Source of the DNA: Rhodospirillum centenum SW
GTDB taxonomy: Bacteria; Pseudomonadota; Alphaproteobacteria; Azospirillales; Azospirillaceae
Length of the DNA stretch: 64,000 nucleotides
Assembly: GCF_000016185.1 (NCBI RefSeq)
Contig: NC_011420.2
Location: 1,074,501 to 1,138,500 of the forward strand
Direction: 5' to 3'
The notes below the pieces were generated by a model that was not told the origin of the DNA, ran no database searches, and saw only the letters and a list, made by a program, of their open reading frames with translations. The position numbers were made by a program, and so were the translations under genes. Positions 35,261 to 42,820 of the stretch are shown here, piece after piece (the first letter of the stretch is position 1; each line of letters begins with the position of its first letter).

Positions 35261-36106
35261 ATGGCCCCCTCCGATCTATCCTACTGCGCCGATCAGGTAC
35301 GCCGGTTCGATAACGACCGCTTCCTGACGGCCCTGTTCGCGCCCGCCGACCGCCGCGAGGACCTGTTCGCGCTCTACGCCTGCAATCTTGAGGTCGCCAA
35401 GACGCGCGAGGTGGTGAGCGAGGCGACGCTGGGCCTGATCCGGCTGCAGTGGTGGCGGGATGCGCTGGAGGGGATCGGCCGGGGCGAGGTGCGGCGGCAC
35501 GAGGTGGTGGAGGCACTGGCCGGCACCATCGGACGCCATGGCCTGGACTCTGCCCGTCTCGACCGGCTGATCGAGGCGCGCGAGGCCGATCTGGAGGAGG
35601 GGCCGCCGGCCAGCCTCGTTGCCCTCACCGCCTATGCCGAGGCCACCGCGGCGCCGCTGGCCCAGCTCGCGCTGGAGGTTCTGGGGGTGCGCCAGGACGC
35701 GGCGATGGAGGCGGCGCGCCATGCCGCCACGGCCTGGGCGCTCACCGGCGTGCTGCGCGCGGTCCCGTTCCATGCTTCGCATCAGCGCCTGCTGCTGCCG
35801 GCCGACCTGATGGCGTGCCATGGCGTGCCGGAGACGGCACTGTTCGCCGGGACGCCGCCGGCGGGACTCGCGGCTGTCGTCCAGGTGGTCGCGGAGGAGG
35901 CGTCTCGGCGTCAGGCGCAGGCCCGGGCGCTGCGCCGGCAGGTGCCGGCCGCGGCCCTGCCGGCCCTGCTGACGGGGCCGCTCTGCGACCTTTATCTCAC
36001 CGCTCTGGCAAAGGCGGGATTCGACCCCTTCGCACCGCGGATGCAGATGCCCCACCCGCTGCGTCAGCTCCGTCTGGGCTGGGCCGCGCTGACCGGGCGC
36101 TGGTAA
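35261..36106 (+). CDS. Squalene/phytoene synthase family protein (NDUFAF6-like)
   Basis: 281 residues of the trans-isoprenyl diphosphate synthase fold: DRFLTALFAPADRREDLFALYACNLEVAKTREVVSE and LIRLQWWRDALEGI are typical of the NDUFAF6-like branch. The first Asp motif is replaced by NLEVAKTRE, so catalysis on prenyl diphosphates is doubtful. In eukaryotes this branch helps complex I assembly; the bacterial role is unknown. Its neighbour at 30.8 kb (Mth938/NDUFAF3-like) belongs to another complex I assembly-factor family, so the pair may share that function. It is not a third hopanoid synthase, as judged by the lost Asp motif. Confidence 0.85.
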   Translation: MAPSDLSYCADQVRRFDNDRFLTALFAPADRREDLFALYACNLEVAKTREVVSEATLGLIRLQWWRDALEGIGRGEVRRHEVVEALAGTIGRHGLDSARLDRLIEAREADLEEGPPASLVALTAYAEATAAPLAQLALEVLGVRQDAAMEAARHAATAWALTGVLRAVPFHASHQRLLLPADLMACHGVPETALFAGTPPAGLAAVVQVVAEEASRRQAQARALRRQVPAAALPALLTGPLCDLYLTALAKAGFDPFAPRMQMPHPLRQLRLGWAALTGRW

Positions 36107-36122
36107 GACGCCCGGCGGTCGC

Positions 36123-37496
36123 TCAGGCCGCGGCGGCCGGGCCGCGGCCCAGCCAGGCGTCCAGATCGGCCAGGGCCCGGCCGGTATAGGCGCGCTTGCG
36201 GTCCTTGCCGTGCAGTTCCTTGCCGTTGGGCTGGCGGGCGTCCAGCGGCGGGAACAGGCCGAAATTGACGTTCATCGGCTGGAAGGTCTCCGCCTCAGCC
36301 CCGCCGGTGATGTGGTTCAGGAGCGCCCCCAGGGCCGTGGTCGCCGGCGGGATGATGGGATCGCGTCCCAGCCGCTCGGCCGCGGCGAACCGGCCTGCCA
36401 GGAGACCCACGGCCGCGCTCTCGACATAGCCCTCGCAGCCGGTGATCTGGCCGGCGAAGCGCAGCCGGGGCATCGCCTTCAGGCGCAGCACCGGGTCCAG
36501 CAGTCGCGGGCTGTTCAGGAAGGTGTTGCGGTGCATGCCGCCCAGCCGGGCGAACTCGGCGTTCTCCAGACCGGGGATCATCCGGAAGACCCTGGTCTGC
36601 TCCGCGTATTTCAGCTTGGTCTGGAAGCCGACCAGATTGTAGAGCGTGCCCAGCGCGTTGTCCTGGCGGAGCTGGACCACGGCGTAGGGGCGGCGGGCGG
36701 TGTGCGGGTCGGTCAGGCCGACCGGCTTCATCGGGCCGTAGCGCAGCGTGTCTACCCCGCGCTCCGCCATGACCTCGATGGGCAGGCAGCCCTCGAAGTA
36801 GGGCGTATCCTTCTCCCAGTCCTTGAACTCGGTCTTCGGCGCGTCCAGCAGGGCCTGGATGAAGGCCAGGTACTGCTCCTTGTCCATGGCGCAGTTGATG
36901 TAGTCCTTGCCCGTCCCGCCGGGGCCTTCCTTGTCGTAGCGGGACTGGAACCACGCCTTGGTCAGGTCGATGCTCTCGAAATAGACGATCGGCGCGATGG
37001 CGTCGAAGAAGGAGAGCTGCGCCTCCCCGGTCAGGTCCAGGATGGCGCGCGCGAGATCGGGCGAGGTCAGAGGCCCCGTCGCCACCACCACGCTGTCCCA
37101 GTCGGCCGGCGGCAGGCCGGTCAGCTCGCCCCGCTCGATCCGGATCAGCGGGTGCGCCTCCAGGGCGGCCGTCACGGCGTCCGCGAATCCGTCGCGGTCC
37201 ACCGCCAGGGCACCGCCCGCCGGGACCTTGTGCGCGTCGCCGGTGGTGAGGATGAGCGAGCCGCAGCGCCGCATCTCCTCGTGCAGAAGGCCGACGGCGT
37301 TGTACTCGGCATCGTCCGAGCGGAAGGAGTTGGAGCAGACCAGCTCGGCGCAGCGGTCGGTCTGGTGCGCGTCCGTGCGGCGGACGGGGCGCATCTCGTG
37401 CAGCACGACCGGAATACCGGCCTGCGCGATCTGCCAGGCGGCCTCGCTGCCGGCGAGGCCGGCACCGACGATATGGATGGGGGCTGTGTCAGTCAT
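36123..37496 (-). CDS. trmFO: Methylenetetrahydrofolate-tRNA-(uracil-5-)-methyltransferase TrmFO
   Basis: 457 residues from the ATG at 37496. N-terminal FAD fold [18 protein letters not shown], then [41 protein letters not shown] and [13 protein letters not shown], which are TrmFO/Gid signatures; C-terminal [11 protein letters not shown] is conserved. It makes m5U54 in tRNA using methylene-THF and FADH2. Note that a 33-residue upstream extension is open but not conserved. Convergent with the squalene-synthase-like gene (16 bp). Confidence 0.95.
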   Translation of the reverse strand: MTDTAPIHIVGAGLAGSEAAWQIAQAGIPVVLHEMRPVRRTDAHQTDRCAELVCSNSFRSDDAEYNAVGLLHEEMRRCGSLILTTGDAHKVPAGGALAVDRDGFADAVTAALEAHPLIRIERGELTGLPPADWDSVVVATGPLTSPDLARAILDLTGEAQLSFFDAIAPIVYFESIDLTKAWFQSRYDKEGPGGTGKDYINCAMDKEQYLAFIQALLDAPKTEFKDWEKDTPYFEGCLPIEVMAERGVDTLRYGPMKPVGLTDPHTARRPYAVVQLRQDNALGTLYNLVGFQTKLKYAEQTRVFRMIPGLENAEFARLGGMHRNTFLNSPRLLDPVLRLKAMPRLRFAGQITGCEGYVESAAVGLLAGRFAAAERLGRDPIIPPATTALGALLNHITGGAEAETFQPMNVNFGLFPPLDARQPNGKELHGKDRKRAYTGRALADLDAWLGRGPAAAA

Positions 37497-37615
37497 GCGG
37501 ACAGGTGTGGCGAGCCGCCCGCACGCCGTCAAGCCTGACGGAAACGGGAAAGGGGCTGACGGCGCGGCCGGGCCGTCTGTAAGGTGGCGCCACAATAATA
37601 AGAGGGAGGACAGAG

Positions 37616-38134
37616 GTGATCGCGTTCCTTGGAAAACTGCTTGTCTGGGCCATCGGCATCGTCGCCGTCCTGTTCGTCGGCTGGCAGGTCTTCATCACCG
37701 CCCGGATCGGCGCCATCGAGGAGGAGCATGGCGGCCTGATCGACTTCCAGACCCTGGAACTGGGCTGGAAGCCCAACCAGTTCCTCGTCGCGCCGCCGGG
37801 GGCGACGCCGCTCGCGCAGCCCCATGCGGCCGCCCCCGTCTTTCCGGTCCCGGCCGCAAGCCTGCGCGATGCCGTCATCGCCCTGGTGGAACAGGAGCCG
37901 CGGACCCGCATCGTCCGACGCTCCGATGACGGCATGCGCCTGACCGCGGTCCAGCAGTCCCGCGCCATGCGCTTCCCGGATTTCGTGAGCATCGAGATCC
38001 GCCCGGCGGAGGGCGGCGGCAGCACGCTGCTGGTCTACAGCCGTGCCGTGTTCGGTGTCCGCGACTTCGGGGTCAATCAGGCGCGGGTGGAGGGCTGGCT
38101 GACCCGGCTGCCGGACAGGATCGCCGCGCCGTAG
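37616..38134 (+). CDS. DUF1499-family membrane-anchored protein
   Basis: 172 residues with a GTG start behind GGGAGGA. One N-terminal membrane helix ([19 protein letters not shown]), then a DUF1499-like domain ([46 protein letters not shown] and [19 protein letters not shown]). The function of the family is unknown. The gene is divergent from trmFO and converges on the LivK-like gene across a good terminator. Confidence 0.85.
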   Translation: MIAFLGKLLVWAIGIVAVLFVGWQVFITARIGAIEEEHGGLIDFQTLELGWKPNQFLVAPPGATPLAQPHAAAPVFPVPAASLRDAVIALVEQEPRTRIVRRSDDGMRLTAVQQSRAMRFPDFVSIEIRPAEGGGSTLLVYSRAVFGVRDFGVNQARVEGWLTRLPDRIAAP

Positions 38135-38137
38135 AAG

Positions 38138-38169
38138 GCGGGGCGGGGCCCTCCCGACCGCCGCCCCGC
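38138..38169. terminator. Bidirectional GC-rich hairpin between DUF1499 and LivK-like genes
   Basis: Perfect 9-bp arms GCGGGGCGG (38138-38146) and CCGCCCCGC (38161-38169) in the 43-bp convergent gap; GC-rich with no T run. Confidence 0.5.
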
Positions 38170-38177
38170 ATCCGTCC

Positions 38178-39296
38178 TCAGTCGGCGGCAAGCGGGGCGT
38201 AGCCGGCGCTGCCCCAGCGGTACATGACATAATCCGTGCTGGTGCGGTCGCCCTTGGCGTCGAAGGCGAGCGGCCCCACGACCGTGGCATAGTCCCCCTG
38301 GCGCAGCGTTGCCGCGACCCGGGCGCCGTCGGTGCTGCCGGCCTTCTCCGCCGCCTTGGCCCAGACCTGCACGGCGGCATAGGCGTAGAGCGTGTAGGCA
38401 CCCGGCTCGCCGCCGTTGGCGCGCAGGCGGGCGATCAGGTCCTGCGCCTCCGGCTTCGCGCGGGCATCGGCGCTGAAGGTCATGGTCATGCCCTCGGCGG
38501 CCGGCCCGGCGATGGCCTGGAACTCGTCCGTGGCGAGCGTGTCACCGGAGACGAACAGGGCGGTGACTCCCGCCTCCCGCGCCTGCCGGATCAGCAGGGC
38601 GGCTTCGGTGTAGAGGCCGCCGAAATAGACGGCATCCACATTGGCGGCCTTGATCCGGGTGACCAGTGCCGTGAAGTCGCGTTCACCCAGCGTCAGGGAG
38701 GTGTAGAGCACGTCGTTCAGGCCCTTGGCTGCCATCGCGGCGCGGGTGGCGTCGGCCAGTCCCTTGCCGTAGGTGGTCTGGTCGTGGACCACGGCCACGC
38801 GCCGGCCGGCGAAATGGCGCGCCAGCCAGCCGCCGGCGACATCGCCCTGCTGGTCGTCGCGGCCGCAGGTGCGGAAGACCAGGGTGCGGTCGCCCTCCGT
38901 CACTTCGGGGCTGGTGGCGGTCGGGGTGATGGTGACGATCCCCTCGTCCTCATAGACCTGCGAGGCCGGAATCGTGGTGCCGGACTGGAGGTGGCCGACG
39001 ACCAGGGCCACGCCCTCCGTCGCCAGCCGGTTGGCCACGGCCACCGCCTGCGCCGGCACGCCGCCGTCGTCCGCCGGGATCAGGCGCAGGGGCTCACCCA
39101 GGACGCCGCCGGCCGCGTTGATGTCGGCCACGGCCTGCTCGGCACCGCGGCGGAGCTGCTCGCCGACGGCGGCGAGCTGGCCGGTCAACGGGGCCGCGAG
39201 GCCGACAGCCGTTTCCGCCGCGGCCGGACCCGCCATCAGGATGGCGGTGGCCAGAACCGCCGGGACCGCCATGGCGGACAGAAAGGGGATGCGCAC
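38178..39296 (-). CDS. LivK-type branched-chain amino acid ABC transporter substrate-binding protein (copy 2)
   Basis: 372 residues from the GTG at 39296, which has GGGAGAG upstream and gives a signal peptide ending GPAAAETA. Type I periplasmic-binding fold: AVGLAAPLTGQLAAVGEQLRRGAEQAVADINAAGG, VGHLQSGTTIPASQVYEDEGI, RTCGRDDQQGDVAGG, VHDQTTYGKGLADATR, VDAVYFGGLYTEAALLIRQA. These bind Leu/Ile/Val or related amino acids in the periplasm. The next gene upstream is a close paralogue with the same motif series. There are no livHMGF permease/ATPase genes in the window, so the pair is an orphan set serving a transporter elsewhere. Confidence 0.92.
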   Translation of the reverse strand: MRIPFLSAMAVPAVLATAILMAGPAAAETAVGLAAPLTGQLAAVGEQLRRGAEQAVADINAAGGVLGEPLRLIPADDGGVPAQAVAVANRLATEGVALVVGHLQSGTTIPASQVYEDEGIVTITPTATSPEVTEGDRTLVFRTCGRDDQQGDVAGGWLARHFAGRRVAVVHDQTTYGKGLADATRAAMAAKGLNDVLYTSLTLGERDFTALVTRIKAANVDAVYFGGLYTEAALLIRQAREAGVTALFVSGDTLATDEFQAIAGPAAEGMTMTFSADARAKPEAQDLIARLRANGGEPGAYTLYAYAAVQVWAKAAEKAGSTDGARVAATLRQGDYATVVGPLAFDAKGDRTSTDYVMYRWGSAGYAPLAAD

Positions 39297-39408
39297 GGGA
39301 ACTCTCCCGACCGGGTTGTTCTTCGCTCGTTGTGGATCGGACTGCAGGAGCCTCCGCGCGCCGCCCGGCGGGACCGGGCGGCGGCAGGCGGAAAGGCGGA
39401 GCGCCGGA

Positions 39409-40509
39409 TCACTTGATCGGCGTGTAGGCGCCGTCGGACCAGCGGTAGATGATGTAGTCGGTGGAGCGGCGATCGCCCTTCTCGTCATAGGAGAGGGGGC
39501 CGATCACGGTCTGGTACTCGCCCTCGCGCAGCGCCTCGGCCACCTTCTCCGCATCCGCGCTCTTCGCCTTCTCGGCCGCGGCAGCCCAGGCCTGGACGGC
39601 GGCATAGCTGTAGAGCGTGTAGGCCTCGGGCTCGTAGCCCTGGTCGCGGAAGCGCTTCACCACGTCGGCCGCGATCGGCTCGTCGCGGTAGTCGGCACCG
39701 AAGGTCACCAGGGCGCCCTCGCCGGTCGGGCCGGTGATGTTCCAGAACTCCTGGTTCACGGTGCCGTCGCCCGACATGAAGACGGCCTTCATGCCGGCAT
39801 CGGCCATCTGCCGCACGATCAGGCCGCCCTCGGTGTGCAGGCCGCCGAAATAGACGACGTTCACGCCGGCATCCCGCATGCGGGTGATCAGGGCGGACAT
39901 GTCGCGCTCGCCCACCGTGACCGCCTGGTACATGACCTCCTGGAGGCCGCCCTTGTTCATCGCCGCCTTGGTCGCGTCGGCCAGTCCCTTGCCGTAGGTG
40001 GTCTGGTCGTGGATCACCGCGATGCGGTCGTTCCTGTGGTTCTTGATCAGGTAGCTGGCGGCGACGTCGCCCTGCTGGTCGTCGCGTCCGCAGGTGCGGA
40101 ACACCGTCTCCAGCCCCTGCTCGGTGAGCTGCGGGTTGGTCGAGGCGGGCGTGATCAGGAGGATGCCCTCGTCCGCATAGACCTTGGCGGCGGGGATCGT
40201 CACGGCGGAATTGAAGTGCCCGACGACAAGGGCGGCACCGGCCGTCGCCATCTTGTTGGCCACGGCGACGCCCTGGCTGGGATTGGAGGCGTCGTCCTCG
40301 GCGACGAAGCGCAGCGTCTCGCCCAGCACGCCGCCCTTCGCGTTCAGGTCCTTGACCGCCATTTCGGTGCCGCGCCGCATCTGCTCGCCGAACACGGCGT
40401 TGGGGCCGGTGATCGGGGCGCCCAGCCCGACCACGATGTCGGCGCGCGCCGGCGCCGCGGCGAGGGTCGCCACCGCCGCCAGGGCGAGTAGGGACGTCTT
40501 CAACTGCAT
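39409..40509 (-). CDS. LivK-type branched-chain amino acid ABC transporter substrate-binding protein (copy 1)
   Basis: 366 residues from the ATG at 40509 with GGGGAG upstream; clean signal peptide (MQLKTSLLALAAVATLAAAPARA). Motifs: VVGLGAPITGPNAVFGEQMRRGTEMAVKDLNAKGG, VGHFNSAVTIPAAKVYADEGI, TCGRDDQQGDVA, VIHDQTTYGKGLADATK, VVYFGGLHTEGGLIVRQMADAG. It resembles the well-studied Leu/Ile/Val-binding protein closely. It precedes the second copy by 112 bp on the same strand, an evident tandem duplication with later divergence. Confidence 0.93.
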   Translation of the reverse strand: MQLKTSLLALAAVATLAAAPARADIVVGLGAPITGPNAVFGEQMRRGTEMAVKDLNAKGGVLGETLRFVAEDDASNPSQGVAVANKMATAGAALVVGHFNSAVTIPAAKVYADEGILLITPASTNPQLTEQGLETVFRTCGRDDQQGDVAASYLIKNHRNDRIAVIHDQTTYGKGLADATKAAMNKGGLQEVMYQAVTVGERDMSALITRMRDAGVNVVYFGGLHTEGGLIVRQMADAGMKAVFMSGDGTVNQEFWNITGPTGEGALVTFGADYRDEPIAADVVKRFRDQGYEPEAYTLYSYAAVQAWAAAAEKAKSADAEKVAEALREGEYQTVIGPLSYDEKGDRRSTDYIIYRWSDGAYTPIK

Positions 40510-40612
40510 TGTGTCGCTCCCCCAGAACGAAGCCTGTTGCGCAGTTCTCTGCGCGATGTGCCCGGACCCTAGCACAGCCCTCCCGACGGAAGAATGGCGT
40601 GTGTGCGGGCCT

Positions 40613-41323
40613 TCAGCGCCAGGGGCCGGAGAGCGTGCGCCACAGGCTGAGCCCGACGATCCAGGCGCTGGCGGCCAGGAAGAGGACCAGGGGAAACAGG
40701 GGCCGCGCCGGGTAGGCGAGCACCAGCCAGACCGCCGCCGCGCCCCAGCCCGCCGTCAGCGCCACCGTCACGGGCCGGAAGCGGCGGACCCGGAACGGGT
40801 GCAGGAAGCGCACCGGCAGGAAGGTCAGGATACCGCAGGCCAGCACCACCGCCGCGTTCGTCCAGGGGCCGCCGTCGAGCAGGAAGAGGTACAGCACCAC
40901 CACGTTCCAGACGGCCGGGAAGCCCAGGAAATGGTTGTCCGGCTCCTTCATGTCGAGCTTGGCGAAGAGATGCAGCGAGGTCAGCAGCACCCAGGCACAG
41001 CCCACCAGATCGAGGGACTGCGGCAGCATGTCGAAGCGCCAGAGGAAGGCGACCGGAACGAAGACATAGGTCAGATAATCGACGATCAGGTCCAGCGCCG
41101 CCCCGTCGAACAGCGGCACGCGCGTCCTGACCTCGAAGCGGCGGGCCAGGGGACCGTCGATCCCGTCCACCAGAAGGGCGAGGGCAAGCCAGAGGAACAC
41201 CGCCGGCGCGTCGCCGTCGATCACCGCCAGCAGGGCCAGGAAGGCCCAGACGGCGCCGGTCGCGGTGAGCAGATGAATGGCCCAGGCGGACCAGGGGAAC
41301 GGGCGGGCGGACGGTTCTGACAT
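40613..41323 (-). CDS. pcs: Phosphatidylcholine synthase (CDP-alcohol phosphatidyltransferase family)
   Basis: 236 residues from the ATG at 41323; about seven or eight membrane segments. The catalytic CDP-alcohol motif is LVDGIDGPLARRFEVRTRVPLFDGAALDLIVDYLTYVFVP, of which DGIDGPLAR and DGAALDLIVDY supply the Asp residues; KLDMKEPDNHFLGFPAVWN is a Pcs-specific conserved segment. Pcs condenses CDP-diacylglycerol with choline, a route restricted largely to bacteria living with eukaryotes and some soil alphaproteobacteria. It implies phosphatidylcholine in the membrane when choline is available. Confidence 0.92.
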   Translation of the reverse strand: MSEPSARPFPWSAWAIHLLTATGAVWAFLALLAVIDGDAPAVFLWLALALLVDGIDGPLARRFEVRTRVPLFDGAALDLIVDYLTYVFVPVAFLWRFDMLPQSLDLVGCAWVLLTSLHLFAKLDMKEPDNHFLGFPAVWNVVVLYLFLLDGGPWTNAAVVLACGILTFLPVRFLHPFRVRRFRPVTVALTAGWGAAAVWLVLAYPARPLFPLVLFLAASAWIVGLSLWRTLSGPWR

Positions 41324-41494
41324 CCGCCCACTATAGGGCGTCGCCGCCGCGGCAGCCAAGCCGCGCTACCTGCCGCGGCTGGCCGCCGGCCGCGGCGGGC
41401 GCGACGCATGGGATCTGCCGGCAGCCACAGGTCCGATCAGGAACGGTACCCTTCCCAGCTCACGCGCTTCCGGCACAGGTTCAGCAGCACAGGT

Positions 41495-41956
41495 TCAAGA
41501 GTGCGCGGACGTCAACAACCTGGACCGGACATGGCGAATTTCAGTGAACGGTCCGGTTATTTCCGCTCGTCCATCACGAATGGATATCGAAACCAGATCG
41601 GAACCAAGACGGAACAGGCGAGGACCGGGAGGCCGGAAGAAGTGGAGGCTTTCTCCTGATTTCTGATCGTCCTTCACATATCCGTTCTTTTCTACGGATC
41701 GGAAAATTTCCCGGATGTCATCGCTGCCGATTTTTCCGACAACGAAAAGAACCGGCAAGCGCAAAAGCAATAATATCCAGATGGCAAAAAGACACCCAAG
41801 GGCTGCGTCCCAACCCCTTCCGCCACCCCTTATCAATTCTATGAGGAAATAGCAGGTGACTGGCGGAAATAACAAAATCAAAAGCTGTTCAATGTCTCTG
41901 ACGGGAAAAAGAAACCGGATGGGAGAGGTGGCAAGGCGAACAGGGCTGACTTGCAT
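41495..41956 (-). CDS. Hypothetical two-helix membrane protein in a low-GC patch
   Basis: 153 residues from the ATG at 41956, with an excellent AAGGAGAG site 8 nt upstream. Two hydrophobic segments (about residues 20-45, LLILLFPPVTCYFLIELI, and 53-75, GCLFAIWILLLLRLPVLFVV) are followed by a soluble tail with DIREIFRSVEKNGYVKDD and a beta-like end (LVSISIRDGRAEITGPF). No family recognised. The gene is markedly AT-rich against the neighbourhood (line 41821-41880 is 26/60 G+C), suggesting recent gain. Same-strand neighbour is pcs, 171 bp downstream. Confidence 0.65.
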   Translation of the reverse strand: MQVSPVRLATSPIRFLFPVRDIEQLLILLFPPVTCYFLIELIRGGGRGWDAALGCLFAIWILLLLRLPVLFVVGKIGSDDIREIFRSVEKNGYVKDDQKSGESLHFFRPPGPRLFRLGSDLVSISIRDGRAEITGPFTEIRHVRSRLLTSAHS

Positions 41957-42451
41957 GGCTTCGCTCTCCTTGGCGCCAGAAAGCTGGTGAACACCGGCCG
42001 GAGCCCTCTTTTCGGCAGCGCGGACGGCGCAGAGACAAACGATATCGGCAAGCCATTGCAAGTCAATGAAATGGTTGTGCCCCGAAGGGAAAAGCCCGCA
42101 AAGCGGGTTCTGTACCCGCGCCTCGGCGGAAGGATTGAAGTGCGGGGAGCCGACCCCGATCGCTTGAACGCAGCCGCCGGCGATCGGCCGAACGAAACCG
42201 CGCGGGACCCGAACGAGGGGGGATGCCACCTTGCGGGCCCCCGTGATCAAGTCGCCGTGACCAAGTCGCCGTGACCAAGCCGCCGCGCACGCCCCGGGAG
42301 GGTGCCGAACACAGGTGCGCGATGGTGTCACCCTATGCGAACTGCCCGTCCGGAACCAGCGCCGGTTCCGCGGGGCTGGCCGGTGGAACCGGCCATGGCG
42401 CCCGGCGCCGTCCGGCCTCATCTCCGGGCGGCGACAGGCAGGGAGGAAGGG
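41957..42451. other. Gene-poor stretch between divergent hypotheticals
   Basis: About 495 bp without a convincing gene. Composition passes from low GC on the left to high GC on the right. It contains a three-unit tandem repeat (42241-42282) and presumably the promoters for both flanking genes. A 107-codon plus-strand frame at 41951-42274 lacks a ribosome site and family resemblance, so it is not called. Confidence 0.5.
42241..42282. repeat. Three-copy 14-bp tandem repeat
   Basis: Units CCGTGATCAAGTCG, CCGTGACCAAGTCG, CCGTGACCAAGCCG, each differing at one base from the middle one; 170 bp upstream of the ATG at 42452. Could be a regulator-binding array or slippage product. Confidence 0.8.
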
Positions 42452-42799
42452 ATGCAGCCGACGGGGGGAACCACCGTCCTGTCCCGGGGACAGTGGCTGA
42501 AGCTGGTCCGCGTGCTGGGGATGCTGGGCTCCGACCATGCCGGGGAACGGGCCGCGGCGGCGCTGGCGGCGCATCGACTGGTCAGGGGATGGGGAACGGA
42601 CTGGGCGGCCCTGCTGGCGCCGCGCCGCATGAGCGAGGCAGAGCGCCGCCGGCCGCGCGGGCCGTTCCACGACGCCTTCCACGACCCCGCCGCGGCGGCG
42701 CAGTCGCGGCTGCGCCAGATGGCGGCGGAGGTGGCCCGGCTGGAGGCGGAGGTGAAGCGGCTGAAGCGTCTGCTCGACGCCCGTCACCAGCGCGGCTGA
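42452..42799 (+). CDS. Hypothetical protein with DUF2786-like helical motif and C-terminal coiled coil
   Basis: 115 residues from the ATG at 42452 behind GGGAGGAAGG. The segment LVRVLGMLGSDHAGERAAAALAAHRLVRGWGTDWAALL (residues ~16-53) is a helix pair seen in many small alphaproteobacterial proteins and resembles the N-terminal helices of DUF2786-type proteins. A Pro/Arg linker leads to a coiled coil (RQMAAEVARLEAEVKRLKRLL). No function known. It converges on uvrA over 21 bp. Confidence 0.65.
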   Translation: MQPTGGTTVLSRGQWLKLVRVLGMLGSDHAGERAAAALAAHRLVRGWGTDWAALLAPRRMSEAERRRPRGPFHDAFHDPAAAAQSRLRQMAAEVARLEAEVKRLKRLLDARHQRG

Positions 42800-42820
42800 A
42801 CGGTGCGGGTCCGGGCGGTG

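Noticed and set aside
41951-42274. Plus-strand frame of 107 codons in the low-GC patch
   Set aside because: No ribosome site, no family pattern, and it overlaps the start of the better-supported minus-strand membrane gene.
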